Below, in pieces: positions 48,923 through 59,244 of a DNA stretch of 64,000 nt. The position numbers and the translations under genes are program-made. The first letter of the stretch is position 1, and every line of letters starts with the position of its first letter. This stretch comes from Cypionkella aquatica (GTDB taxonomy: Bacteria; Pseudomonadota; Alphaproteobacteria; Rhodobacterales; Rhodobacteraceae). The notes beneath the pieces were generated by a model, which saw nothing but the letters and a program-made list of their open reading frames with translations, was not told the origin of the DNA and did no database searches. The DNA lies in assembly GCF_030161095.1 (NCBI RefSeq), contig NZ_BSPP01000005.1, positions 235,833-299,832 of the forward strand, written 5' to 3'.

Positions 48923-51900
48923 CATGCGCGTCAGTATGCTGGTCGAGATGAAAGCCGCGCAAGCGCGTGCTGAAGCGGCTGGCCTGCGCGGTGACATTGA
49001 AAAGCTGGGCACTGGGGCTGCAACGGCGGGGCAGGCGACTGGGCGTACAGCTGCCAATGTCGTCGATCTGGCAACAGCGTCGAGATCTGCCGCCTCGGCG
49101 GTCACGCAACAGACGACAGCTTTGCAACAGATGATCGCCGTCTCCACCGGCTTGGCATCGTCTACCCAATCCAGCGTGGCTGCCGAGCTCGCCCATGGTC
49201 GTGCCCTTGACGAGACCCGCGCGCGCTTCGATCCGCTGTTCGCCGCCAGCCGCCGCTATGAGATGGAGCTGCTGGCGATTGCGGATGCGGAGCGTGACGG
49301 CGCATTGACCGCCACGGGAGCCGCGCAGGCTCGGGCCAGAGCGGCGCAAAGTATGTCGCCGGTTTTGGCGGGAGTGTCCAAGAACGCGGGCACGGCGTCG
49401 GCATCCGTTGCGCAGCTGGGTTTCCAGTTCAACGATATCGGCGTCATGCTCGCGGCCGGTCAAAACCCGCTGATGCTGGCGATCCAGCAGGGCACCCAAA
49501 TCACCCAAGTCTTCGACCAGATGAAAGCTAAGGGAGAGCCAGTCGGCAAATCTCTGAAGGCGGCATTGCTCGGCATGGTGTCACCGATGAACCTGGTGAC
49601 GATGGGGGCCATCGCCATGGGCGCGGTGGTGGTCTCCGCGCTGGTTGGCCTGATCGGTGAAACCGTTACCGCCGACGAATCCATTGAAAACTTGTCGAAA
49701 TCGGCAGGTGAGTTCGCACAGGTAGCCGGTCGCAGCGTTGGGGATGTCACCAAGGAATTCGGTGGGCTGAACAGTGAAATCGTCAGGATGCAGGAAAACC
49801 TGACGGCACTCGCGGGCATCAAGGCATTGCGCGATATTGCCACTACGACCGGCGCGCTAAAAGATGAGGTCTTTGGAAGCTGGGTCGCAACGCCAAAAGA
49901 CAACATCGGCGATCTACTAGGGGCGAAAAAGCAATACTCTGAAGGCAGAGGGCTGACCTACAGTGACGATGATCCCGCCATTCAGCGGTTTCAGGACGGC
50001 CTAACACAACTTGGCGCAACTGAAGGCACCCGTAATCAGCTGCTAGCAGTACAAGGGCTTCGATCTGAACTCTTGGCCGCAGCTGGCAGCATCGGCCAAA
50101 TGAACGGCGCGCAGTCTGCCTTTTACCAAAATTTGCTGGAAACCGAAGCCGCCGTGCGCCGCATCGCGGTTGCTGAAGCCGAGCAGAACCGCCAACGCAT
50201 CGAGCTGCAGCGCGCGGCCGGGATCGAAAACGACCGTATGGGCGGGCCGACAGCGCTTGATCGCTTGACGCGCGATCCTGCTGCGGAGGCGAAAACCCGC
50301 ATTGCGGCGGACACCGCGCGCAAGTCCGCTGCGGAAGTGATCGCGGCGGCCGAGCGCGAAAATGCTTTGGCCGCAGCCAAGCTGCAGTATGGCGCGCAAA
50401 GCGTTCAGGTCCGCGCGCTTGAGGCACAGCAGCTCCTGAGGACCGTCGACGCGGAAATTCAACGTCTGGGCATCCAGCGTCAGGGCGATCAGGCGCAAGC
50501 GATGCGCGCGGCGGCTGTCCAGCAGATCGGCCTGATGGAACAGCAGCGTGCGGCAGCTGCCGAGAGCGCCCGCTCGACGATGCTGACGAGCCTGAACCAA
50601 GAGGCCGAGATCGTCAAACTGACGGCCAAATATGGCGCGGACAGCCTTGAGGTCGCCTATGCCCGCGCCGGTGCCGAGCGCGAGGCGCAAGTGGCGCTGT
50701 TGGCCTCGCAAGGCATCGCGGGTGATCAAGCCGATGAGATGATGCGGGCATGGGATGCTGCGCGGGGCATTGCCTCGGTCAACATGGCGGCGGGGATTGG
50801 GGCTGCAGCCGGTCAGGCCCAGATGCTTGCCGCCAGCCTTGGCGTGTCTTTGGCACATGCCATCGGGTTGATGGGACTGAGTGCAAAGGGCGCAGCAACC
50901 CCGAACTTTGGTCTGAGCATGGGGATCGGCTCGGAAGCCGACACTGGCCCCACTGCCTTGGGCTTTGGCAATCTGAGCAGCCTGCCGAGCCGCTATGAGC
51001 TGCCGAAGATCGTCGCGGACAAAAAACCCTCAGGCGGCGGCGGCAAAAAAGCCGAGACCGACAGCGTGCTTGAGCTGATCCGGGCGGAGCGCATGGAATT
51101 GGCCGTGCTGCGCGAGACCGATCCGGTGAAGGCCGAGTTGCTGCAAAAGTCTGAGCAACTGAAGGGTGCGACAACCGCGCAGAAGTCCGAGCTTGAGGGC
51201 TTGATCCGCACCCGCATGGCGGAAAAGACCGCGCTGGAGGCAATCAAGCAGGCGCAAGAAGAACTCAAATCTACCATGAAATCCGCCTTCGTGGGCTGGA
51301 TTTCTGGCGCGAACAGCTTCCGCGATGCCTTGAGCCAAGTGCTGGGCAAGCTGGCAGAAATGGCCGCCAGTTCGGCGTTTGACATGCTGTGGGGCGGCGG
51401 CACTGGAGGCGGAGGGGGCTTTCTCGGCAGTTTGCTGGGCGGTGTCTTGGGCGGTGGGACAAGCTCTGGCGGCACCGGGTCGCTGGGCCTGCCGCTGCCA
51501 TTTGCAGACGGTGGGTTGCTTCAGGGCAAAGGCGGGCCGCGCGAGGACAATCACGTCGTGCGAGTGTCGGCGGGGGAATACATCGTCAACGCTGCCGCCA
51601 CGGCCAATGCGCTGCCGCTGCTGCAGGCAATCAATGCAGGCGTGCCGGTGGATCAGCTGATGGGCGTGATCGCGGGCACCCGGCCTGTCGGAGCCTATGC
51701 GGACGGTGGCTATGTCGGCACAGCGCCGGTCGGGTATTCCGCGCCAGCCTCCTGGCAGGCGGGCGGCGGGCGGCAGGGCAGCGGAGGGCCTCCCGTTTAC
51801 AACATCACCAATCATCAGACGATCAACGTCGATGGTGCCACGGGCGATTCCGAGATCCGCAACATGGTGCTGGAAGGCGTGCGCGCGGGCCAAGAACTTT

Positions 51901-51968
51901 ACGACCGTGAAGTGCTGCCCGGCCGGGTGATGGAAGTTGTCGGCGATCCGCGTATTTCGGGGAGATAG
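48915..51968 (+). CDS. Tail length tape measure protein
   Basis: 1017 residues from a GTG overlapping the chaperone end. It has an Ala-rich helical N-terminus (DMRVSMLVEMKAAQARAEAAGLRGDIEKL), the signature QLGFQFNDIGVMLAAGQNPLMLAIQQGTQI near 155-185, a hydrophobic segment MGAIAMGAVVVSALVGLIGETV near 230, long helical middle, and a C-terminal region FADGGLLQGKGGPREDNHVVRVSAGEYIVNA with Gly repeats. This is the lambda-H/'prophage tail length' family. By the roughly 1.5 angstrom per residue rule the tail would be about 150 nm, a rough estimate only. Confidence 0.93.
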   Translation: MGDMRVSMLVEMKAAQARAEAAGLRGDIEKLGTGAATAGQATGRTAANVVDLATASRSAASAVTQQTTALQQMIAVSTGLASSTQSSVAAELAHGRALDETRARFDPLFAASRRYEMELLAIADAERDGALTATGAAQARARAAQSMSPVLAGVSKNAGTASASVAQLGFQFNDIGVMLAAGQNPLMLAIQQGTQITQVFDQMKAKGEPVGKSLKAALLGMVSPMNLVTMGAIAMGAVVVSALVGLIGETVTADESIENLSKSAGEFAQVAGRSVGDVTKEFGGLNSEIVRMQENLTALAGIKALRDIATTTGALKDEVFGSWVATPKDNIGDLLGAKKQYSEGRGLTYSDDDPAIQRFQDGLTQLGATEGTRNQLLAVQGLRSELLAAAGSIGQMNGAQSAFYQNLLETEAAVRRIAVAEAEQNRQRIELQRAAGIENDRMGGPTALDRLTRDPAAEAKTRIAADTARKSAAEVIAAAERENALAAAKLQYGAQSVQVRALEAQQLLRTVDAEIQRLGIQRQGDQAQAMRAAAVQQIGLMEQQRAAAAESARSTMLTSLNQEAEIVKLTAKYGADSLEVAYARAGAEREAQVALLASQGIAGDQADEMMRAWDAARGIASVNMAAGIGAAAGQAQMLAASLGVSLAHAIGLMGLSAKGAATPNFGLSMGIGSEADTGPTALGFGNLSSLPSRYELPKIVADKKPSGGGGKKAETDSVLELIRAERMELAVLRETDPVKAELLQKSEQLKGATTAQKSELEGLIRTRMAEKTALEAIKQAQEELKSTMKSAFVGWISGANSFRDALSQVLGKLAEMAASSAFDMLWGGGTGGGGGFLGSLLGGVLGGGTSSGGTGSLGLPLPFADGGLLQGKGGPREDNHVVRVSAGEYIVNAAATANALPLLQAINAGVPVDQLMGVIAGTRPVGAYADGGYVGTAPVGYSAPASWQAGGGRQGSGGPPVYNITNHQTINVDGATGDSEIRNMVLEGVRAGQELYDREVLPGRVMEVVGDPRISGR

Positions 51969-51970
51969 AG

Positions 51971-52630
51971 ATGGCATTTGCGTTTCCACTCAGTGTCGCC
52001 AACTTCATGGACATTCTGCCGATTGAGGCGATTTCGCTGGCCACACCAGAACAGGTGGAGATCAACCAAACCGGTGGCGGTGAGGTGATGCAGGCCGATC
52101 TGGCCCCGATGCTGTGGCAGGGTGAGATCAAGCTGGGTGAGATGACGCCAAATGATGCTGCGCTGGTGACAGCGCGCCTCGACATCCTGCGCCCGGCTGG
52201 CCGCAGCTTCTATCTCTACGACACCCGCCGTCCCGGTCCGTTGCTGGATTTGACGGGGGCAGCCCTTGGGGCCAGCACACCCACAATCCACACGCTCGCG
52301 GCCAACAATCGGGACATGCGCATCCAAGGTCTGCCGGTGGGCTACCGCTTGAGCGTCGGCGACTATCTGGCCTTTGACTATGGCACCACGGTCATTCGCC
52401 GCGCGCTGCACCGCATCGTGTCTGCGCCAGCAGCGGTGCCAACAGGCGGCATCTCTCCGACCTTCGAAGTAAGTCCGATGATCCGCCCAGGTGCAGCTGT
52501 CGGCGCAAGCGTCACGCTGATCGATGCGGCCTGCAAAGCACTGGTTGTGCCCAACTCAATCAATGTCGGAGTGACCTCCAAAACCATCACCAACGGCATG
52601 TCATTCCGCTTCATGCAGACCCTGAGGTAA
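51971..52630 (+). CDS. Distal tail protein
   Basis: 219 residues, two bases after the tape measure stop, behind GGGGAGA. FAFPLSVANFMDILPIEAISLATPEQVEINQTGGGEVMQADLAPMLWQGEIKLG, then ARLDILRPAGRSFYLYDTRRPGPLLD. This start ('FP......DILPI....L') and the sequence of genes match the distal tail/hub proteins of Rhodobacter gene-transfer-agent-like tails. It should sit between tube and baseplate hub. Confidence 0.75.
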   Translation: MAFAFPLSVANFMDILPIEAISLATPEQVEINQTGGGEVMQADLAPMLWQGEIKLGEMTPNDAALVTARLDILRPAGRSFYLYDTRRPGPLLDLTGAALGASTPTIHTLAANNRDMRIQGLPVGYRLSVGDYLAFDYGTTVIRRALHRIVSAPAAVPTGGISPTFEVSPMIRPGAAVGASVTLIDAACKALVVPNSINVGVTSKTITNGMSFRFMQTLR

Positions 52631-52631
52631 C

Positions 52632-53306
52632 ATGCGCAGTTATACCGCAGCCGAACTTTCAGCACTACAGACCCGTTCCGGCTATCTGGTCCGATTGTTG
52701 TTCTGGATTCAGGTCCGCGACCGCGCCACCAATGCGCGCGTGAGCTTCGGCTTCTGGACCGGCGAGGATGATCGCAGCTTTACCGTTGGGGCCGAGACGC
52801 GGGCCTATTTCGGCGGCGGCGGTCTGGTCAGCATCGATCCGATTGTGATGCAGTCGGGTCTGACGGTACGGATGCAGCGCGTGACGCTGTCGCCGCTGGC
52901 CCCCGAGGTCAACACCATGCTGCGCGGCTATGACGGCTGGCGCGCCCCGGCCGAGATCCACCGCGTGTTTTACAACCCGGAGTCGGGTGGGCTGATTGCC
53001 AACCCCAAGCGGCTTTGGAAGGGCGTGGTGGATGGCGCACCTATTCAGACGCCCGCCATCGGGGGCGAGTCCAACGTGGTCATCACTCTGGCAAGCGCGC
53101 TGGAAAGCCTGACGCATAGCCTGACGCTCACCCGGTCGGATGCCGTCCAGCGCCAGCGCAGCGATGATCGCTTCTACCGCTACAAAGACCAGACCGGCAG
53201 CGTCAGCACCAGCTGGGGCGAAAAGCGTGAAACGGGCGCACCACCCGCACCCGCCACCCTGCCGGGAATTACGTCGATCCCCTTGTTCAAAGGCAATAAC
53301 CGATGA
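52632..53306 (+). CDS. Baseplate hub protein (DUF2163-like)
   Basis: 224 residues. LVRLLFWIQVRDRATNARVSFGFWTGEDDRSFTVGAETRAYFGGGGLVSIDPIVMQSGLTVRMQRVTLSPLAPEVNTMLRGYDGWRAPAEIHRVF and NVVITLASALESLTHSLTLTRSDAVQRQRSDDRFYRYKDQ are the blocks of DUF2163/phage_BR0599-type hub proteins; the last includes the 'R.......D..F.Y.......W' end. It precedes the NlpC/P60 gene in GTA-like tails, as here. Confidence 0.82.
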   Translation: MRSYTAAELSALQTRSGYLVRLLFWIQVRDRATNARVSFGFWTGEDDRSFTVGAETRAYFGGGGLVSIDPIVMQSGLTVRMQRVTLSPLAPEVNTMLRGYDGWRAPAEIHRVFYNPESGGLIANPKRLWKGVVDGAPIQTPAIGGESNVVITLASALESLTHSLTLTRSDAVQRQRSDDRFYRYKDQTGSVSTSWGEKRETGAPPAPATLPGITSIPLFKGNNR

Positions 53307-53707
53307 GGCATGACGACTGGAAAGTGCGCCTGATTGACTATGTCAGCAGCTGTGCCAGGCTGCCCTTCGCCTATGGTCAGCACGATTGCGCGCTCTTTGC
53401 AGCGGGCTGCATTAAGGCGATGACCGATGTGGATCTTGCGGCAGACTGGCGCGGCACTTACAGCTCGTTAAAGGGCGGTTTAATGGCCCTTAAAAGAGCC
53501 GGATACGCTGACCATCTGGCACTGGCCGCAGATCATTTTGAAAAGATCGCGCCTGCCTTCGCAGCTGCCGGTGATCTTGCCGTGATTGATGGACCAGAGG
53601 GAGCCGCCTTGGGCGTGGTGCAAGGCGAGGGCGTCTATGTGCTGACCGCCACTTCACTCGGAATCCTGCCGCTGAGCGATGCCATCGCCGCTTTCCGGGT
53701 GCCATGA
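53303..53707 (+). CDS. NlpC/P60-like tail peptidase
   Basis: 134 residues, ATGA overlaps at both ends. YGQHDCALFAAGCIKAMTDVDLAADWRGTYSSLKGG gives the catalytic Cys29 in the 'DC..F..' block. A candidate His/Asp pair is less clear (GDLAVIDG follows, as in DUF6950 relatives, where 'GDV.V....' takes the place of the His). It probably opens the host wall during DNA entry. Missing or shifted His makes activity less certain. Confidence 0.8.
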   Translation: MRHDDWKVRLIDYVSSCARLPFAYGQHDCALFAAGCIKAMTDVDLAADWRGTYSSLKGGLMALKRAGYADHLALAADHFEKIAPAFAAAGDLAVIDGPEGAALGVVQGEGVYVLTATSLGILPLSDAIAAFRVP

Positions 53708-56700
53708 TGCAACGTTATCTGTTCACCCTCTTTACGGCCATCTTTGCCTTTTTGCTGACTGCCACCGATGCCGCAGCGGCACCGGTTCTGGCTCCGCTTG
53801 TTTCGGCGGTAAGCGGAGCTTTCGCGGCGGGCGGCTTCCTGACCACTTTCACAGGGCGGCTGCTGACCTCTGTGGCTTTCTCGGCCCTAAAGGGGGCGCT
53901 GGCCACCAAGCCAAAGACCCCCGGCATCACCACCGAACAGACCGCAACCGGCGGCACCAATCCGGTGGGCTTCATCCTGGGCGTCTCGGCCACGGCCGGG
54001 GATGCTGTCTGCCCGCCGATGACCCACGGCAAGTATGGCAAAACACCAAACGCCTATCTCACCTATGTCATCGCACTAGGAGATATCGCGGGCCAAACGC
54101 TTGACCGTGTCGCCATCGATGGGGCTTTTGTCACGCTCGGCACAGTCGCGCATGCAGATTATGGCCTGCCGGTCACCGGCAAATATGACGGCTATGCGTG
54201 GGTCAAATACTATGACGGCAGCCAGACCGTCGCGGACCCGATGCTGCTGGCAAAGTATGGCAGCTATCCAGAGCGGCCGTGGCTGTCAGACATGATCGGC
54301 CTTGGCGTGCCTTACGCAATCTGCACCTTCCGCTACCGCCGCCAACTCTTCTCATCTTTCCCCTCAGTCCTCTTCGAGTGCGGTGGCATCAAGCTTTACG
54401 ATCCGCGCAAAGACACCACCATCGGCGGCTCGGGCGCGCATCGCTGGGGTCAGCCTGCCACCTATGCCGCCACCCGCAACAATGCGGTGATCGCCTATAA
54501 TATCGCGCGCGGCATCACCATTCCGGGCTTGGGAACTTGGGGCGGCAGCATCGAGGGCGCGGATCTGCCCAACGCCTCGATGTTTGCGGCGATGAACGAA
54601 TGCGACGTCACCATCGGCACGCCCGCTGTGGCGCAATACCGCGCAGGCATTGAGGTGCGCGTCGATGCCGAGCCTGCAGCCATCGTTGAAGAGCTGTTAA
54701 AGGGGTGTTTAGGCACCATCGCCGAATCCGGTGGTGAGGTTAAATTCCGCGTCGGCGGGCCGGGTCTGCCGGTCTATTTTATGACCGATGACGACATCGT
54801 GGTCACCAAGCCGCAGGACTTTGATCCCTTCCCGAACGCGGCAGCACGCAAGAACGGCATCGATGCCAAATATCCAGATCCCGAGACCGTCTGGAAAACC
54901 AAATCGGCCCCGTCACGCTACAACACCACTTGGGAGGCCGAGGACGGGGGGCGCAGGATCAGCGCGCTGGATCTGCCCGCATGCCCATTCCCGGATCAGG
55001 TGCAGCGCCTGATGTATGCCTATATCGCCGACGAGCGGCGGTTTCGCAAACACGGGCTGACCCTGCCGCCCGATGCGGCGATCTTGGAACCGCTCGATGT
55101 GGTCAGCTGGACGTCCGCCCGCAACGGTTATGCCTCCAAGCTGTTTGATCTGGCCGAGGTCGCCGATGACGTCAAAACCCTCCTGCAGCGGGTGTCGGTG
55201 CGCGAGGTCGATGCCAGCGATTACAGCTGGTCGCCGACATGGGTGCTGCCGGTCTCGGTCGGATCATCGCAGCCGGTCGATCCCCCGGCGCAGACGCTGG
55301 ACACGTGGGCGGTGGCACCGCTGTCTATTCCTGACGCCACCGGCACCGCCCGCCGCCCCGCCATCCGCATGAGCTGGTCTGCCGCCGATATGGATGCGGT
55401 CGATGCGGTGCAATATCAGGTGCGGGTGAAAGCCACCTCGGCCGTGGTGAAAATCGGCACGGTTTCGGAGGTCGAGGGCGGGCAAGTCATCCTTGCCGAA
55501 GGCATCGTGCCGAACACGCTCTATCAGGCGCGCGGCCTGCCGGTGACACCCGGCCGGGCAGCGGTCTGGAGCGATTGGCTGGACGTCACCAGCCCGGACG
55601 TCAGAATTGACACGGTCGATCTCACCCCGACGCTGAACACAACGATCAGTGATACGGTTGCAGCGGCCGCAGCCGCGCAAGCCGAATTGAATCTGCTGAC
55701 GGCGGGGCTTGTGACCGATGTAAACGGGGCGCTTGCCTCCATCGAGGCGCGGACGCGCGCGGGCCTTGACGGCTGGCTGACAGATCCAATTTTTTCGCGT
55801 TGGACTTCTGGCAACCTTACCGCGACTTACTGGTTTTCGCGCACCGGCACTGGCACTTACGCAACAAAAATCGCTGGCCTCTTTGGCTCTGCAATCTCAA
55901 TCAACGTCCCAACAGGGACAGGCGTGATCCAATTTGTCGCGCGGTCTGACTTAGAGACGAACGGCATGAAAGGGGCTGATCCTGACGCGCCTTATGTGGT
56001 CGTAACGACGGCAATTGAGTGCATTTCCGGCAGCATCACCAACCCTTATCTGCGGCCCGAATGGTCAAATGATTTGACGACTTGGACGCGCGGCGATTTG
56101 CAATCGGCGGCGGCTGCCACTGGCAGTTTCAGCCAGTTGGGTATTTCCGTTAAGCCCGGCATCGTTCAGACGGTCGAAACCTTGTGGAAGCGCCCAGCCG
56201 GAACATTCGCTTACGTCCGCCTCGTCGGCTACCCTAAAAGCTCGTCAAACCTGCCACAGACGCAACAAGTCTGGCATTTCGTGCAAATACGGGCGGCGAG
56301 CGAGGCCGAGCGCAATGCTTGGAACGTGCCCGCCATGCAGGCCACGATTGACACCCAAGCCATCACGATCAGCGGCCAAACCTCTGCGATTGCCACCCTG
56401 ACCACAAATCTTAGCGCTACAAACACCACGGCGACAAACGCCGCCACCGCAGCTGCGGACGCCTATTCATTGGCGGGCAGCAAGGGCAAGGTCATTTACG
56501 GATCAAGCACGCCCGTCGCGGGCGATCAGCAGGCCGAAAACTTGTGGATCGACACCACGGGCGGCATCAACGCGCCAAAGCGCTGGCTGGGCGGGGCGTG
56601 GGTCATTGCGCGCGACAAGGTGGCTGTGGATGCTGCTGCGGCAGCTGCGGCTGCGCAAAGCACGGCTGATGCGTTAGCAGCCAATCTTGCCACAAACTAC

Positions 56701-59244
56701 CTTACGACCGTCAATACCAACGCTGCAATTGCAGCCGTCGATACCCGGCTGAGCGCTGCTATCTCGCCCTATCAAAGCCAAAAGCTGCACTCGGATTTCA
56801 AGCTCGGGGATTACTATTGGGCGGGTGGGCTGACGCATACGATTGCCTCTTTGCCGACCGATACTTCTATCGTCGCCCTTTATAGTGACGTGAATCTGGT
56901 GTCGGTCGCGAGCCTTGGACTTGTCCTCGAGGCGGGGCCGCAGACCGCCTCTCGAAACATGGTAGAGCGGGCCAACCGCCCCTTTATCACGGGCCAAAAG
57001 ATGCGGCTGCGCATGAAAACGCGGCTTGTGACAAACCCTTCAACTGGATCACACGCGACGGCGCTTCGGGTCAATATCACGGATGCGAGCGGTGCTTATC
57101 TGACAACCGTAAACGTCGCGCAATTCACAGGAATGGTTGTGGCCGATGGCTGGGTGATCCGCGAATATACCCTTGACCCGGTAGCTTGGCGCACGGCGAG
57201 TGGCAACGCAACCGCAGCGAGCTGGCGGTTGGCTGTCAACATTTCGGGCCTCAATTCCGCTCGCCAGCAAGTCGAGTGGATTGAGGTCGAGGACGTGACT
57301 GTAACTGACGGGCTGGGCGCTTCGATCACGGACATTAAGGCGGTGAATGTCTCGGCCCTGACCGGGACTGCGCTTGGCACGCTTCTGACACAGCTGGCCG
57401 TCGATGCGGGTGGCACCTCCGCGCTTTTGACAACCCAATCATCTGCGATTGCGATGCTGAACGGCTTTGCGGCGGTGACATATAGCCTGCGCCTCGTGTC
57501 GGGTAGCGCAGGGGCATACTTTGAGATTGTGGCGACGGATGATCCGGTTTTGGGGCCAGCCAGCACGATCACACTTGCGGCCAAACACATCGAAGTTCTG
57601 GCATCCAGCCTGAGAATTTCTGACAGCGGCAACGTGTTTCCTGACTTCAATATGGCCGACCCGGCGTTTTACAGCACGTCAAACAGCGCGGCGTTTACAT
57701 TCATTGCCACGGGGCAGGCGGCGCTCGGCACAAAGTATCTGAGCATCAATCCGGCATCATCCGCAAGATCGGTGGACACGGGCTGGTTTGTGGTTGAGCC
57801 GGGCGAGGAGTATCTGGTGTCAGGTGCGGCCTTCATGGCCGCCACTGCCGCAGGTCAAGGGACCGCAACGCTCACAATTGAGACAGGCTCTATTGATGCA
57901 GCCGGGGCCATTACGGTTCTGACCTCGGATATTGTCCAGCAGCGCGCAAACCTGAGTTTTCCCGGCTTTCTGGAAAGCATCAACATTTTGACGGGCGCTG
58001 CGGCGCGACGGGCGCGGTTCAAGCTTACGCGCGCCGCAAACGGTGCGGGCGCTGGCAATGCTGGCGGCTTCAAGATGCAGAAGAAATCAGGCGGCGTTCT
58101 GATCGCAGATGGTGCGATCACCGCCGAGAAAATGGACGTTGCATTTCTGAATGGCGAGCGGGTATCGGCCTCATTTCTGGACGTGGACGACCTGCTGACC
58201 ATCCTGCCGCAAGCAGGGCTGCGATACCAAAAATCTGCGGTCAATGATGATGCGACCGACGGTCTTTATTTCGGGGTTTCTACGGATGGTTTTGGCCTTG
58301 CCGCGAGCCGAACCGATGTTGGCGGCAAGCAGCAATACATCAAGCTTTCATCCGAAACGGGCCTGAAAATCCAGAACGCCCGGCACTTCGTTTCCGGGGT
58401 GGCAGCGCCTGTTGCGAACTCCTACACGGCGAGCGGCACAATCACGCTGCCGGTCGGGACGCGGCTGATCGACCTTGAGATTTACGGCGGCGGCGGCGGT
58501 GGCAAAGGCGGGACAGGAAACGGCGGGGATGGCGCGGCTGGCAGCAATGGCGGCAACACAGTTGTGCAGCTGTGGGACGGCGCGACAAACACCGGAATTT
58601 CTTGGACGGGCGTAGGTGGCTTGGGCGGCACATTGACCCGGACCAGCGACACGGGCGGATCGGGTCAAGGCTCGCCAGTCGGTGTTGGCGGCAAAGGCAA
58701 CCGCCGCGCTTCGGGAAGCGATGCAACTGGATACGCGGCGGGCGGCGCGGGCGGTGGTGATACATCAACCAGCGGCGTTGGCGGGGCCGCCGCTATCGCC
58801 AAAAACGTCAAAGACTTTGATGTTTCGGCCTATGCAAACCCCAAGCTTGTGATCGCCCAAGGCGCGGGAGGGCTTGCCCCAAGCACTGGCCGCAAGGGCG
58901 GCATCGGCTCGCCCGGCATGATCAAGTATAGCACCCGCGCAACGGTCCCGGCTCCGGCTGATGTGATCCCGCTGAGCCCGACCGTCACTGGGTCGATAAG
59001 CAAAGTCGGCTTCAGCGTCACCTTCCCAAATCTGGGGGCGGGCCTGTGGGTTTTGAGCGAGGTTGCAGGCACGAACAACCTAGACATTGGCCTTGTCGAT
59101 ATTGGCGATGGGGCAAGCGTGATGATCTATCAGGTTAATACGGCAACCTTCATGTCATCAAAAACGCCTGTCCGACTGAGTGGCGGTGGGAGTGCTTCGC
59201 GGGCAATCAACTATGCGTTTTATTCAATGGGGAACTGGGGATGA
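53704..59244 (+). CDS. Tail tip/host-specificity protein J-like with fibre end
   Basis: 1846 residues. The start (LFTLFTAIFAFLLTATDAAAA) is signal-peptide-like, yet the protein is probably assembled in the cytosol, so this may be a tail hydrophobic plug as in some J-like proteins. Residues 60-560 are the J-like hub (PKTPGITTEQTATGGTNPVGFILG, GGIKLYDPRKD, FPDQVQRLMYAYIADERRFRKHGLTLPP, EPLDVVSWTS). Fibronectin-like region to about 640, then Ala/Thr-rich coiled and beta repeats, and near 1590-1690 a glycine-rich domain (GGGGGGKGGTGNGGDG) that may form a polyglycine helix adhesin. It determines the host receptor. Confidence 0.9.
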   Translation: MMQRYLFTLFTAIFAFLLTATDAAAAPVLAPLVSAVSGAFAAGGFLTTFTGRLLTSVAFSALKGALATKPKTPGITTEQTATGGTNPVGFILGVSATAGDAVCPPMTHGKYGKTPNAYLTYVIALGDIAGQTLDRVAIDGAFVTLGTVAHADYGLPVTGKYDGYAWVKYYDGSQTVADPMLLAKYGSYPERPWLSDMIGLGVPYAICTFRYRRQLFSSFPSVLFECGGIKLYDPRKDTTIGGSGAHRWGQPATYAATRNNAVIAYNIARGITIPGLGTWGGSIEGADLPNASMFAAMNECDVTIGTPAVAQYRAGIEVRVDAEPAAIVEELLKGCLGTIAESGGEVKFRVGGPGLPVYFMTDDDIVVTKPQDFDPFPNAAARKNGIDAKYPDPETVWKTKSAPSRYNTTWEAEDGGRRISALDLPACPFPDQVQRLMYAYIADERRFRKHGLTLPPDAAILEPLDVVSWTSARNGYASKLFDLAEVADDVKTLLQRVSVREVDASDYSWSPTWVLPVSVGSSQPVDPPAQTLDTWAVAPLSIPDATGTARRPAIRMSWSAADMDAVDAVQYQVRVKATSAVVKIGTVSEVEGGQVILAEGIVPNTLYQARGLPVTPGRAAVWSDWLDVTSPDVRIDTVDLTPTLNTTISDTVAAAAAAQAELNLLTAGLVTDVNGALASIEARTRAGLDGWLTDPIFSRWTSGNLTATYWFSRTGTGTYATKIAGLFGSAISINVPTGTGVIQFVARSDLETNGMKGADPDAPYVVVTTAIECISGSITNPYLRPEWSNDLTTWTRGDLQSAAAATGSFSQLGISVKPGIVQTVETLWKRPAGTFAYVRLVGYPKSSSNLPQTQQVWHFVQIRAASEAERNAWNVPAMQATIDTQAITISGQTSAIATLTTNLSATNTTATNAATAAADAYSLAGSKGKVIYGSSTPVAGDQQAENLWIDTTGGINAPKRWLGGAWVIARDKVAVDAAAAAAAAQSTADALAANLATNYLTTVNTNAAIAAVDTRLSAAISPYQSQKLHSDFKLGDYYWAGGLTHTIASLPTDTSIVALYSDVNLVSVASLGLVLEAGPQTASRNMVERANRPFITGQKMRLRMKTRLVTNPSTGSHATALRVNITDASGAYLTTVNVAQFTGMVVADGWVIREYTLDPVAWRTASGNATAASWRLAVNISGLNSARQQVEWIEVEDVTVTDGLGASITDIKAVNVSALTGTALGTLLTQLAVDAGGTSALLTTQSSAIAMLNGFAAVTYSLRLVSGSAGAYFEIVATDDPVLGPASTITLAAKHIEVLASSLRISDSGNVFPDFNMADPAFYSTSNSAAFTFIATGQAALGTKYLSINPASSARSVDTGWFVVEPGEEYLVSGAAFMAATAAGQGTATLTIETGSIDAAGAITVLTSDIVQQRANLSFPGFLESINILTGAAARRARFKLTRAANGAGAGNAGGFKMQKKSGGVLIADGAITAEKMDVAFLNGERVSASFLDVDDLLTILPQAGLRYQKSAVNDDATDGLYFGVSTDGFGLAASRTDVGGKQQYIKLSSETGLKIQNARHFVSGVAAPVANSYTASGTITLPVGTRLIDLEIYGGGGGGKGGTGNGGDGAAGSNGGNTVVQLWDGATNTGISWTGVGGLGGTLTRTSDTGGSGQGSPVGVGGKGNRRASGSDATGYAAGGAGGGDTSTSGVGGAAAIAKNVKDFDVSAYANPKLVIAQGAGGLAPSTGRKGGIGSPGMIKYSTRATVPAPADVIPLSPTVTGSISKVGFSVTFPNLGAGLWVLSEVAGTNNLDIGLVDIGDGASVMIYQVNTATFMSSKTPVRLSGGGSASRAINYAFYSMGNWG

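Noticed and set aside
58490-58800. Gly-rich stretch as a candidate DNA repeat array or CRISPR-like array
   Set aside because: The repeats are irregular codon-level GGC/GGN runs within a single open frame; no constant repeat-spacer spacing.
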